Source: Verrucomicrobiota bacterium (GTDB taxonomy: Bacteria; Verrucomicrobiota; Verrucomicrobiia; Limisphaerales; DSYF01). Taken from it: 7,382 nucleotides of DNA. Below the pieces are notes generated by a model. The model searched no databases. It had not been told where the DNA came from and saw only the letters and a program-made list of their open reading frames with translations. Both the position numbers and the translations under genes were made by a program. The stretch is from positions 1 through 7,382 of the forward strand of contig JALOTU010000189.1 in NCBI GenBank assembly GCA_025457725.1, in the 5' to 3' direction. Below are positions 1-7,382 of this stretch, piece after piece. How positions within the stretch are numbered: the stretch's first letter is position 1; every line of letters starts with the position of its first letter.

Positions 1-210
1 CTGTTTGAGGTAGCGCACCCCGCCATGCACCAGCTTGGTGCTGCGACTGGACGTGCCCTTGGCGAAATCGTGTTGTTCCAGCAGCAGGGTCCGGTAACCC
101 CGGTGGGCCGCGTCCACCGCGCAGCCCAGTCCCGTGGCGCCGCCACCAATGACAACAAAATCCCACGTCTTACGGTCCGCCACCTGGGCGAGCGCCTGTT
201 CCCGGTTCAT
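1..210 (-). CDS. glpD: Glycerol-3-phosphate dehydrogenase (FAD-dependent), N-terminal fragment cut by window edge
   Basis: The first 70 residues are visible, starting at the ATG at 210 and running off the left edge. Residues 16-30 (TWDFVVIGGGATGLG) form the Rossmann beta-strand and GxGxxG-type dinucleotide fold that binds FAD. LLLEQHDFAKGTSS follows, then SRSTKLVHGGVRYLKQ, the signature of the GlpD/GlpA family near the flavin. The enzyme oxidises sn-glycerol-3-phosphate to dihydroxyacetone phosphate and passes electrons to the quinone pool at the inner membrane. The start codon overlaps the glpK stop as ATGA, which suggests translational coupling and one glycerol operon. The family call is firm. 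Whether the full protein is intact cannot be judged, because most of it lies outside the window. Confidence 0.9.
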   Translation of the reverse strand, partial: MNREQALAQVADRKTWDFVVIGGGATGLGCAVDAAHRGYRTLLLEQHDFAKGTSSRSTKLVHGGVRYLKQ

Positions 211-1560
211 GCGCGAACCTTTCGTTCCCAGCCGCCGCTGCGTTCCAACGCGCGCCGCCAATCCGTCCGCAGCGCGGCCATGGCCGCCGGCGTCCGCTGC
301 GGATCGAACTGCCGGTCCAAACGCCAATGGTCCGCGAGGTCGTCCGTGCTGTTCCAAAACCCCACCGCCAGCCCCGCAAGATACGCCGCGCCCAGGGCGG
401 TGGTCTCGACGACCTTGGGGCGGAGCACGGGCACCTGGAGCAGATCGGCCTGGAACTGCATCAGCAGATTGTTGGCACAGGCGCCGCCGTCCACCCGCAA
501 TTCCTTGAGCTCGATGCCGGAATCACGATGCATGGCGTCGAGCACGTCGGCGGATTGGAAGGCGATGGACTCGAGCGCGGCCCGCGCGATGTGGGCCGAG
601 GTGGTTCCTCGGGTGAGGCCGACCAGGGTGCCCCGTGCATAGGGATCCCAGTGAGGCGCGCCCAGCCCGGCGAATGCGGGCACAAAGAACACGCCGCCAT
701 TGTCCGGCACGCCGGCCGCAAGCGCCTCCACTTCACCCGAGCTCCCGATGATGCCGAGCCCGTCGCGAAGCCACGTAGGTGTTCTTGGCCATGCCCGGCT
801 GATAACAGGCCTGCCCGAACAACGCGGCATGCTGATCCCCGGCCATGCCGGAGAGGGGCACGCCGGCCAGTACGTTTTCCCCAACCACCTCGCCGTACAC
901 CTCGCTGCACGAAACCACCCGGGGCAACAGGGACGCGGGAATGTCGAGAATCTCCATCAATTCCCCATCCCACTTACCGGTGTGTATGTTAAACAGCAGG
1001 GTGCGGCAGGCGTTCGTGGCATCAGTGACATGCAGGTGGCCCCCGCTCAGTTTCCAGACGAGCCAGGAATCCACCGTGCCAAAAGCCAGCTCCCCCTTTT
1101 CGGCCTGCGCGCGGACGCCCGGCACCTCGTCCAGAATCCACTTCAACTTCGTTCCCGCGAAGTAGGGATCGATCACCAGCCCGGTCTTCTTCCGGAACAC
1201 CGCCGCCAGGCCATCGGCCTTCAACCGGTCGCACAACCCGGCGGTGCGCCGGTCCTGCCAGACGATGGCGGGACTCACGGGCTTGCCTGTCCGACGATTC
1301 CACACCAGGGTGGTCTCCCGCTGGTTGGTGATGCCGATGCCCGCGAGATCGTCCGCGCCCAGGCCGGCGGTGCGCAGGACTTCCGCGGCCACCTGCAACT
1401 GTGAAGACCAGATGTCCTCCGGATCGTGCTCCACCCAGCCGGGACGGGGGAAATGCTGCGTGAACTCCTGCTGCGCCTGGGAACGGACCGTGCCGGCCTG
1501 GTCGAAGACAATGGCGCGCGAACTCGTGGTTCCTTGATCCAGTGCGAGAATGTATTTCAT
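207..1560 (-). pseudogene. glpK: Glycerol kinase with an internal deletion and frameshift
   Basis: Glycerol kinase phosphorylates glycerol with ATP to give sn-glycerol-3-phosphate. From the ATG at 1560 the first 262 codons are a clean N-terminal half: LDQGTTSSR (7-15) for the phosphate-binding loop, and the glycerol-binding residues Arg81-Glu82 (NQRET), Tyr133 (DPYF) and Asp242-Gln243 (GDQ). After GMAKNTY (codon 777-775) the frame is lost. The next frame resumes at TGG (773-771) as WLRDGLG and continues through VPAFAGLGAPHWDPYARG, LRVDGGACANN and TALGAAYLAGLAVGFW to the TGA at 207. In E. coli GlpK about 49 residues lie between the equivalent Tyr and Trp, including nucleotide-contacting positions. 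Here only one base separates them, so about 146 nt are missing. The visible 450 codons plus 49 match the usual length of about 500. Read literally, translation stops out of frame and the gene is dead. An assembly error is the alternative. No close SD precedes the start; the conserved MKYILALDQGTTSSR opening fixes it. Confidence 0.88.
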
Positions 1561-1680
1561 GGGCTCGTGCGTGCAGTGTGCGGACCTTCGCCACCTCCGG
1601 GCAACGGAACCTGCCGAATCTCAACACCGAGACACTGGGAACGCGGAGCGGCACAAGGCCCCACGCCCGCCCGACGCTGT

Positions 1681-2573
<893 letters not shown>

Positions 2574-2577
<4 letters not shown>

Positions 2578-3587
2578 GGCTTGAGGGAGCGCAACCGCGC
2601 GGTTTCCTCCAGCACCAGGGTGTCGCCGCCCGAGCCCTCCACCTTGCGGGCGGGCGGATTCTGTCCAAACAGTTCCCGGATGAACTTGCCGAGCGTTTCG
2701 TTGGTGGGCCCGTAACCGCTGTGATAAATGTAATGCTCCAGATCGTAGAGCATCTCATCGGCGGTGGGGTAGCGGTGATGAAGATCCCGCGCGAGGGCCT
2801 TTTGCAGGATCTCGTTCAGGCGGTCATCCACCCGGTCATCCATCGACCGGAAGTCCGGCAGGCTCATGGTCATGATCCGATCCCGCGACTCCTCCGGGTT
2901 GGCGCCCTTGAAAATGTTCCGGCCCAACAACAGATGCGCCAGGACCACGCCGGCGGAGAAGAGGTCGGACCGCTTGTCGGTGATCTGGAAGTCCGCCTGC
3001 TCGGGACTCATGAAATCCGCCTTGCCCGCGACCACCTCGCCCTCCTTGTCCGTCAAAAATCCACGGGCCTTCGCAATGCCGAAGTCGGTGAGTTTCACGT
3101 CCCCCTCGAACGCGATCATGATGTTCTTGAAACTCACGTCCCGATGCACGATCCCCAGTGGCTTGCCGTCCTTGTCGGCCTTGGCATGGGCGTAAGCCAG
3201 TCCGCGACACACGCGGCTGGCGATGAACACCGCCAGTTCCTTGGAGAGCCGCACCCGCTTGTCCACCAGTTGATTGCCGAACTGTTCCAGGTTCACGCCG
3301 CGGATCAATTCCATGGCGATGAAATACATCCCCTGGCTTTCGCCGAAGTGGTAGGTCTGGACGATGTTGGTGTGGATCAAATCGGCCACCAGCTTGGCTT
3401 CGCCGATGAAATTCTCGATGAACTCCTTCTGGGTGGCGTAGTGCTGTCGCACCACCTTGATGGCCACGCGCTTGACGAATCCCGACGCTCCCAGCTGTTC
3501 TGCCTCATACACGATCCCCATCCCACCCTCGTAGATCTGGCGCACGATGTCGTACTGAAAGTTATTCTGAATCGTGAACAATGGCAT
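2574..3587 (-). CDS. Soluble Hanks-type Ser/Thr protein kinase
   Basis: A 337-residue cytoplasmic kinase. The glycine-rich loop is YEGGMGIVYEAE (19-30), the ATP lysine is Lys44 (VAIKVV) and the helix-C glutamate lies in FIGEAKLV. The catalytic loop is HRDVSFKN (148-155, Asp150 and Asn155), followed by DFG at 168-170 and SPE at 194-196 in place of APE; SDLFSAGVVLAHLLLG then covers the helix-F region. All essential residues are present, so it should be active. The loop has Ser in place of the usual Lys of HRDLKPxN, as in the HRDVSPxN type common in myxobacteria and relatives. No transmembrane segment, PASTA repeat or sensor domain follows; the short tail ends GGDTLVLEETARLRSLKP. I chose the ATG at 3587 because MPLFTIQNNFQYDIVRQI leads straight into the kinase fold. 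The frame is open upstream to 3689, but the extra 34 residues look like non-coding leader. The SD is weak. Confidence 0.88.
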
Positions 3588-3720
3588 AACCGCAGCGATG
3601 TTCCCGAAAGACACCGGCAAGTCAAGTTTGCGGAAGCGCCGTGTCGGAAGCGCCTCAGGCTCACCCAGCCACCATCCCCCGTGTTTCAACGCGCCCCTGC
3701 CCGCGGACCGCAGTCAATTC

Positions 3721-3749
3721 TTGACACCGGTCCGGAGTGCTGAATTCTG
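3721..3749 (+). promoter_or_regulatory. Possible sigma-70-type promoter for the barrel protein gene
   Basis: A perfect TTGACA lies at 3721-3726. The best −10 candidates (AATTCT at 3743-3748, or ATTCTG at 3744-3749) fall 16-17 bases downstream and match TATAAT poorly. Initiation near 3757 would give a leader of about 57 nt before the ATG at 3814. The site sits in the 226-bp divergent region shared with the kinase gene. No clear promoter was found for the kinase on the other strand. Confidence 0.35.
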
Positions 3750-3813
3750 TGCGGGCCCTGCAGGATCCCCTCAGGACAAACCGGTTCGTCGCATCCTTGG
3801 CCATACTCGACTT

Positions 3814-5130
3814 ATGACATTTGAACGCGTTTCGCCCTCCCGCCTCTCGCCTGCTCTGTGCCGATTCCTGGTGCTGGGAGGCGTGGTCCTCCTGCTCTCG
3901 GGAGGAATCCAGCGCGTCCACGCCGGGGAACCTGCCGGCACCAACACGACCAGCGCGATCGAGCTGACCAACCTGGCGACCCGCATCCGGCCTTATGTGC
4001 ACCTGCGCAGCGGCGAGTTCGACACCGTCTGGGGGGTTCAGGACATGTGGGGCTTCTCGGTCGGCGCCGACCTCAACCGCCACGTCGGATTGGAGCTGGC
4101 GTTCGACAGCTATGAAAAGGACTTTGATCCCTTCGGAACCAAGATCGGCGAGGAATCCCTTTTGTCACTGGCCCCGCAGGTGCGACTGCGCCTTCCGCTG
4201 GTGCACGACCGCGTGGTGCCCTACGTGGTCGCGGGCGCCGGCATTGGCTGGTACGATTACAATGACCCCACCCAGGATGGCTTCGGGACCTCTGTTGATG
4301 CCCAGGGAACCGAACTGGTGATCACCGCGGGCGTGGGCGTGGACCTGTTCATCAACGACAACGTGGCGTTCAACCTGGAGGGCAAATACATCTGGCTCGA
4401 TCAGTTGAACATCAGCGTGGACGGACAAGCGGGCACGTTCGACATGGCGGATTTTGTCGGCACCTTCGGCTTCCGCGCCTACCTCGACGACACCACCAAA
4501 CTGAAGCTGTTCGATGTGGTGGAGGAACCCCCCATCCGGATCTATTTCGGCGCCGGGTTTGGCGGAGCGGTCATCACGGACGGCAATTGGGTGCCCGGAG
4601 TGACCCTGGTTCCGGAGTCCGCCTCGATCGGCACGGTGGGGGAATCGGTGGAGCTTGCCCTCGGATTCAACTTCGGGCGCCATTTCAGTTTCGAAATCCC
4701 GGTGGATTACTATGAAAGCGTGATCCAGCTGGACAGCATCGGTGGGGTGAGCGGCGGCGTGGGCGAGTACGCCACCTATGCGCTGATACCGAGCATGCGG
4801 TTCCGTTACCCCATGATGAACGGCAAGATCGCCCCCTATCTGCTGGCCGGTTTTGGGGGAACCTACGGCGAAGTCAACGACCGCTACGAAAAACCCATTT
4901 ATGTCACGGTCGATTCCAAGGGCTTTGCCCCCGCCTTCGCGGTGGGCGGCGGCATCGAGTATTACTTCAATCGCGACGTCAGCCTGTTCGGCCAGGTGAA
5001 ATACATCCAGTCGTGGAACAACCAGATCGACGTCAATGGCATGGGGGAGGAGTCCGGCGATCTGTCGTGGCTGCACTTCCAAATCGGTTTCCGGCTGAAC
5101 CTGCTGAGCATTGGCAACAAGGCCGAGTAG
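3814..5130 (+). CDS. Secreted protein with two tandem outer-membrane beta-barrel repeats
   Basis: A 438-residue protein. Residues 1-37 are a Sec signal peptide: basic N-region, hydrophobic core FLVLGGVVLLLSGG, and probable cleavage after VHA. The rest alternates polar and hydrophobic residues in strands separated by loops, as in OmpA/OmpW-type small barrels. Two homologous units are visible, about 57-226 and 239-431. Matching blocks are FSVGADLNRHVGLELAFDSYE with LALGFNFGRHFSFEIPVDYYE, RLPLVHDRVVPYVVAGAG with RYPMMNGKIAPYLLAGFG, and GVGVDLFINDNVAFNLEGKYIW with GGGIEYYFNRDVSLFGQVKYIQ. Each unit could be one eight-stranded barrel, or the two could form a single larger one. The protein ends LSIGNKAE rather than in the terminal aromatic residue usual for BAM substrates. 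The start was chosen at 3814 because it opens directly into the signal peptide. The frame is open back to 3574, but that part is unlike protein. No SD is evident. The function is unknown; porin or structural roles are both possible. Confidence 0.8.
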   Translation: MTFERVSPSRLSPALCRFLVLGGVVLLLSGGIQRVHAGEPAGTNTTSAIELTNLATRIRPYVHLRSGEFDTVWGVQDMWGFSVGADLNRHVGLELAFDSYEKDFDPFGTKIGEESLLSLAPQVRLRLPLVHDRVVPYVVAGAGIGWYDYNDPTQDGFGTSVDAQGTELVITAGVGVDLFINDNVAFNLEGKYIWLDQLNISVDGQAGTFDMADFVGTFGFRAYLDDTTKLKLFDVVEEPPIRIYFGAGFGGAVITDGNWVPGVTLVPESASIGTVGESVELALGFNFGRHFSFEIPVDYYESVIQLDSIGGVSGGVGEYATYALIPSMRFRYPMMNGKIAPYLLAGFGGTYGEVNDRYEKPIYVTVDSKGFAPAFAVGGGIEYYFNRDVSLFGQVKYIQSWNNQIDVNGMGEESGDLSWLHFQIGFRLNLLSIGNKAE

Positions 5131-5168
5131 CCGCAACCCGGACGGATACCTGGCATCGTCCCGGACCT

Positions 5169-5204
5169 AAAAAGTCAACGCCGCATTCGATCGAATGCGG
5201 CGTT
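5169..5204 (-). terminator. Intrinsic terminator of rpmB (perfect palindrome plus T-run)
   Basis: Positions 5177-5204 are a perfect 28-nt palindrome with arms AACGCCGCATTC and GAATGCGGCGTT around GATC. On the minus strand it begins 20 nt after the rpmB stop and is followed by GAC and then five T (5173-5169), the layout of a Rho-independent terminator. The plus strand has no T-run after the hairpin, but the stem lies 46 nt past the barrel gene's stop and may also help end that convergent transcript. Confidence 0.82.
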
Positions 5205-5224
5205 GGTGAAATTGGGGATTTGAC

Positions 5225-5503
5225 TCAACCCTTCTTGGCGGGCTTGGCCTCCGGCTTTTTCCAGGTCCGCCTGGGCGCCTTGGCCACCAGACCCTTCTTG
5301 ATCGCGCTGGCCGCCACCCGTATGTAGCGCACCTCGCCGCTGGGCAGCTGCACCTTCACCCGCTGCAGGTTGGGAAAGAAACGCCGCTTGGTGATGGCGG
5401 TCACATGCGTGCCGATGCCACCGAGTTTCTTCGCCTTGCCCGAGCGCCAGATCTTGCTGCCCTTGATCGGGCCCTTGCCAGTCAGTTCACAATGCCGTGC
5501 CAT
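5225..5503 (-). CDS. rpmB: 50S ribosomal protein L28
   Basis: A 92-residue basic protein of the large ribosomal subunit. MARHCELTGKGPIKGSK (1-17) and the TKRRFFPNLQRVKV block (38-51) are the L28 signature. GIGTHVTAITKRRF is the longer form of the central region, and a lysine/alanine/proline-rich tail (KKPEAKPAKKG) extends the C-terminus. Some L28 proteins bind zinc through CxxC pairs. Here the first pair reads CELT with a single Cys, so this is a zinc-independent form. Its ATG at 5503 has GGAA seven bases upstream. It appears to be a single-gene unit with its own promoter and terminator. In many bacteria rpmB lies beside rpmG, which is not present here. Confidence 0.95.
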   Translation of the reverse strand: MARHCELTGKGPIKGSKIWRSGKAKKLGGIGTHVTAITKRRFFPNLQRVKVQLPSGEVRYIRVAASAIKKGLVAKAPRRTWKKPEAKPAKKG

Positions 5504-5510
5504 AATTCAG

Positions 5511-5514
5511 TTCC
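5511..5514 (-). promoter_or_regulatory. Ribosome binding site of rpmB
   Basis: GGAA on the minus strand, seven bases before the ATG at 5503, in an A/T-rich leader (TTTAATTTGGAAC). It supports this start for L28. Confidence 0.55.
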
Positions 5515-5532
5515 AAATTAAAGAACGCAGAC

Positions 5533-5559
5533 ATTATCGGCCCGCCCCAACTCCCGCAA
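5533..5559 (-). promoter_or_regulatory. Probable promoter of rpmB
   Basis: On the minus strand, GATAAT (5538-5533) matches five of six bases of the −10 consensus. TTGCGG (5559-5554) lies upstream with a 15-base spacer, shorter than ideal. Initiation would fall near 5526, leaving a leader of about 23 nt that contains the GGAA site. The −10 is good and the −35 is uncertain. Confidence 0.45.
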
Positions 5560-5590
5560 GCCCCATTTCGGCAGAATGTGCGTGCCTCAG

Positions 5591-5595
5591 GGAGG
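5591..5595 (+). promoter_or_regulatory. Shine-Dalgarno site of the DUF1015-family gene
   Basis: GGAGG lies ten bases before the ATG at 5606 and 28 bases before the ATG at 5624. Homologous proteins usually begin close to the second one (MATIKPFAAL). The spacing favours 5606, which adds six residues (MFSPLF). Confidence 0.5.
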
Positions 5596-5605
5596 CGGTG
5601 AACCT

Positions 5606-6748
5606 ATGTTTTCGCCCCTGTTTATGGCGACCATCAAACCTTTTGCCGCACTCAAACCCAAACCCGAGCTGGCCCACCGCATCTGCGAACTGCCCTATGA
5701 TGTGATGTCCTCGGAGGAGGCGCGGCGGATGGCCGAAGGCAACCCGCTGAGCTTTTTGCATGTAAGCAAACCCGAAATCGATCTTCCGCCCGGCACGAAT
5801 CCCTGTGCGGCAGAGGTTTACGCCACCGGCAGGAAAAACTTCGATCAGTTGATCGCGCAGGGGGCGCTTCGGCAGGAGGATCAACCCTGCTTTTATCTCT
5901 ACCGCCAGATCATGGGAGACCACAGCCAAACCGGCCTGGTCGCCGTGGCCGGCTGCCAGGAGTATCTGGACGGCGCCATCAAGAAGCATGAGTTCACCCG
6001 GCCCGACAAGGAGGATGACCGCGTCCGCCACATGGAAGCATTGAACGCGCAAACCGGGCCGTGCCCGCGTTCGACCGGTTTGTGGCAACCCGGACGTCCG
6101 CAGCGCCCGACGTGGACTTCACCGGCAAGGACGGGGTGCGGCATACCTCGTGGACGATCCGGGATCGGGACGGCATCCGGCAGATCGAATCCGGGTTCGC
6201 CAGGATCCCGTGCCTCTACATTGCCGACGGCCATCATCGCAGCGCCGCCGCGGCACGCGTGTTCCAGGCCCGCAACGGCGCCGGGCACAGCGCCTGGTTC
6301 CCTTTCCAGCGACGAGCTGGTCCGGAAGCTGGAAGGCGTGTTTGACGTGACCCGGGGAACAAACGGCACACCGACCCAGAAACACGATCTGCGCCTCTTC
6401 CTCAATGGCACATGGCATACGCTGAAATTCCGGCCGGAGCTCACCGCCACGCAAAGTCCGATTGATGCCCTCGATGTCTCCTTGCTACAGAACCACGTCC
6501 TGGCCCCCCTGCTCGGCATCGACGACCCCCGCACAAGCGAGCGCATCAGTTTTGTCGGCGGCATCCGCGGCATCTCCGAACTGGAGAAGCTGGTGAACAA
6601 CGGCGGTCACGCCTGTGCCTTCTCCATGTTTCCGACGAGCATCGAGGATCTCATGACCATCGCGGATGCTGGGGGGATCATGCCCCCCAAGAGCACTTGG
6701 TTTGAGCCCAAGCTGCGGGACGCCATGTTCTGCCATCTGCTGTCCTGA
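5606..6748 (+). pseudogene. DUF1015-family protein gene with two internal deletions and compensating frameshifts
   Basis: The family is widespread and of unknown function, about 410-420 residues long. In the first frame, residues 1-152 are normal: IKPFAALKPKPELAHRICELPYDVMSS, NPLSFLHVSKPEIDLPPG, CFYLYRQ, and KKHEFTRPDKEDDRVRHMEALNAQTGP. Near 6058-6064 the homologous reading jumps to the frame starting at 6061 (VPAFDRFVATRT, then GVRHTSWTI and LYIADGHHRSAAAARV). Near 6291-6302 it returns to the first frame (LSSDELVRKLEGVFDVT to the end, ADAGGIMPPKSTWFEP). By comparison with the family as I recall it, roughly 10 residues are lost at the first join (after QTGP) and about 30 at the second (the LAVxFP...LPYNRVVKDL region). 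No stop interrupts the first frame, so a protein of 380 residues could still be made, but about 80 central residues would be scrambled, including the ADGHHR motif. It is probably non-functional unless the lesions are assembly errors. Confidence 0.82.
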
Positions 6749-6913
6749 AACCCGTTCAGACCTTTCACCTCAGCGATCCTTACAACCCCAGCCGCAGCGA
6801 CTTTATCCTCACCGGGGGGCAGCAAGCGGGGACAGAAACCGAATACCTCTTCGCGGACCACTGGCGAACCCTCCTCCATGCCTTGTGGCGGGCATCGCGC
6901 GTTGGCCCCCTCA

Positions 6914-6941
6914 GCGCGGCGGGGACACCCCCCCGCCGCGC
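6914..6941. repeat. GC-only inverted repeat between convergent genes
   Basis: GCGCGGCGGGG (6914-6924) and CCCCGCCGCGC (6931-6941) form a perfect 11-bp stem with a six-base loop. It lies in the 207-bp gap (6749-6955) between the convergent DUF1015 gene and the TM2 gene, 14 nt past the TM2 stop on the minus strand. Neither side has a T-run, so it is not a classical intrinsic terminator. It could still help end both transcripts or protect their 3' ends. I see nothing else definite in the gap. Confidence 0.5.
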
Positions 6942-6955
6942 CCTCCTCGCCCCAC

Positions 6956-7382
6956 TTAAAACCACGGCCGCTGCCCGGCAATGTAGGTGGCGTCAAATTC
7001 CTCGTCCGTCTTCGTCAGATAGATGATGCCCTCGATCAACCCAATAATGGCCACGATGGCCGGGGCAATGCCGCAGGTGAGAAAAAACCCGATGATGGTC
7101 ACCAGCAACATCACCACCCCGGAGGTGGTGTATCCCAGGACAAACTTGTGAACGCCCAAGGCGCCCAACAGGATTCCGCAGATCCCGGCGATCAGCTTCT
7201 TGTCCGCACTCGCCTTTCTTTGCGCCGTTGAGGCGGGCAGTTGGGCGCCGCAATGGACACAGACCACGGCTCCGGGCTGGGTATCCTTCCCGCACGCCGG
7301 GCAGTGCGCCGTTCCATCGTGAGGCCGCACGCCGCATTTCAGGCACACATACGCCTTTTCATTGATTTCGTTTCCGCAGTTT
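6956..7382 (-). CDS. Zinc-ribbon and TM2-domain membrane protein, 5' end cut by window edge
   Basis: 141 residues are visible; the frame is open to the right edge, so the true start lies outside. The visible part begins NCGNEINEKAYVCLKCG, the second half of a first zinc ribbon whose first Cys lies just beyond the edge. A second ribbon follows, CPACG...CVHCG (27-45). After a short linker comes the TM2 domain: a hydrophobic segment LIAGICGILLGALG, then VHKFVLGYTTSGVVMLL, and further hydrophobic stretches to about residue 122. The tail is polar (TKTDEEFDATYIAGQRPWF). The fusion of zinc ribbons to TM2 is a known architecture, presumably with the ribbons in the cytoplasm. No function is assigned. 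An internal GTG at 7348 could be mistaken for the start, but it would discard half of the first ribbon. Confidence 0.85.
   Translation of the reverse strand, partial: NCGNEINEKAYVCLKCGVRPHDGTAHCPACGKDTQPGAVVCVHCGAQLPASTAQRKASADKKLIAGICGILLGALGVHKFVLGYTTSGVVMLLVTIIGFFLTCGIAPAIVAIIGLIEGIIYLTKTDEEFDATYIAGQRPWF

Noticed and set aside
765..785. Programmed ribosomal frameshift in glpK
   Set aside because: The junction has no slippery heptamer. A frameshift would not explain the absence of about 49 conserved residues; DNA is missing, not merely out of frame.
1561..1680. Promoter or separate small gene between the amidase and glpK
   Set aside because: No convincing −35/−10 pair or close SD was found on the minus strand, and the frames through it are shadows. 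Whether glpK is transcribed with the amidase is left open.
3588..3689. Upstream start for the kinase adding 34 residues
   Set aside because: The extension has no homology-like features and precedes the natural MPLFTIQNNF opening. It would consume much of the divergent promoter region.
2721..3743. 340-codon open frame on the plus strand
   Set aside because: Antisense to the kinase, whose catalytic motifs are unmistakable. The translation is His-, Leu- and Val-rich without recognisable motifs.
3574..3813. Upstream start for the barrel protein adding 80 residues
   Set aside because: It would bury the signal peptide inside the protein and overlap the kinase start. The ATG at 3814 gives a normal Sec leader.
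4165..5136. 323-codon open frame on the minus strand
   Set aside because: Antisense to the barrel protein, which has a signal peptide and internal repeats. The antisense translation resembles no family.
6050..6310. Intron or inserted element in the DUF1015 gene
   Set aside because: The gene is shorter than its family, not longer, and the middle part is still homologous protein in another frame. Material has been lost, not inserted.
6744..6758. Short CTGAA/TTCAG inverted repeat at the end of the DUF1015 gene as a terminator
   Set aside because: The stem is only five base pairs, overlaps the stop codon and has no T-run; it could occur by chance.

Overview
This is a GC-rich bacterial window with no mobile element, CRISPR array or RNA gene that I can see. 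The set suggests a Gram-negative from the Planctomycetes-Verrucomicrobia-Chlamydiae group, most likely Verrucomicrobiota. It combines an outer-membrane barrel protein with a Sec signal, a Hanks-type Ser/Thr kinase with a variant HRDVS catalytic loop, a long GIGTHVTA-type L28 and generally weak Shine-Dalgarno sequences. This placement is an inference from protein style, not from a marker-gene search.

Layout. Positions 1-1560 (minus strand) hold a glycerol catabolism pair: glpK and the first 70 codons of glpD, overlapping by ATGA. glpK carries an internal deletion of about 146 nt that also shifts the frame. Positions 1681-3587 (minus) hold a second coupled pair, again with an ATGA overlap: a soluble Ser/Thr protein kinase followed by an N-carbamoylputrescine amidase-type nitrilase. 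Divergent from the kinase is a secreted protein with two tandem outer-membrane beta-barrel repeats (3814-5130, plus). Convergent with it is a single-gene rpmB (L28) unit with its own promoter, SD and intrinsic terminator built on a perfect 28-nt palindrome. A DUF1015-family gene (5606-6748, plus) is damaged by two small deletions whose frameshifts cancel. The right edge is a 5'-truncated zinc-ribbon/TM2 membrane protein (minus).

How the genes fit together. glpK and glpD would convert glycerol to glycerol-3-phosphate and then dihydroxyacetone phosphate; with the lesion as read, the kinase step would be lost. The kinase-amidase coupling places a signalling enzyme and a polyamine-pathway enzyme on one transcript. 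The other genes look like independent units.

The most striking signal is that the two damaged genes together show three internal losses of conserved protein sequence on opposite strands, while all the surrounding sequence is clean. That points either to recent small deletions or to collapsed or mis-joined sequence in the assembly. I do not see convincing evidence of a new defence or mobile system here.
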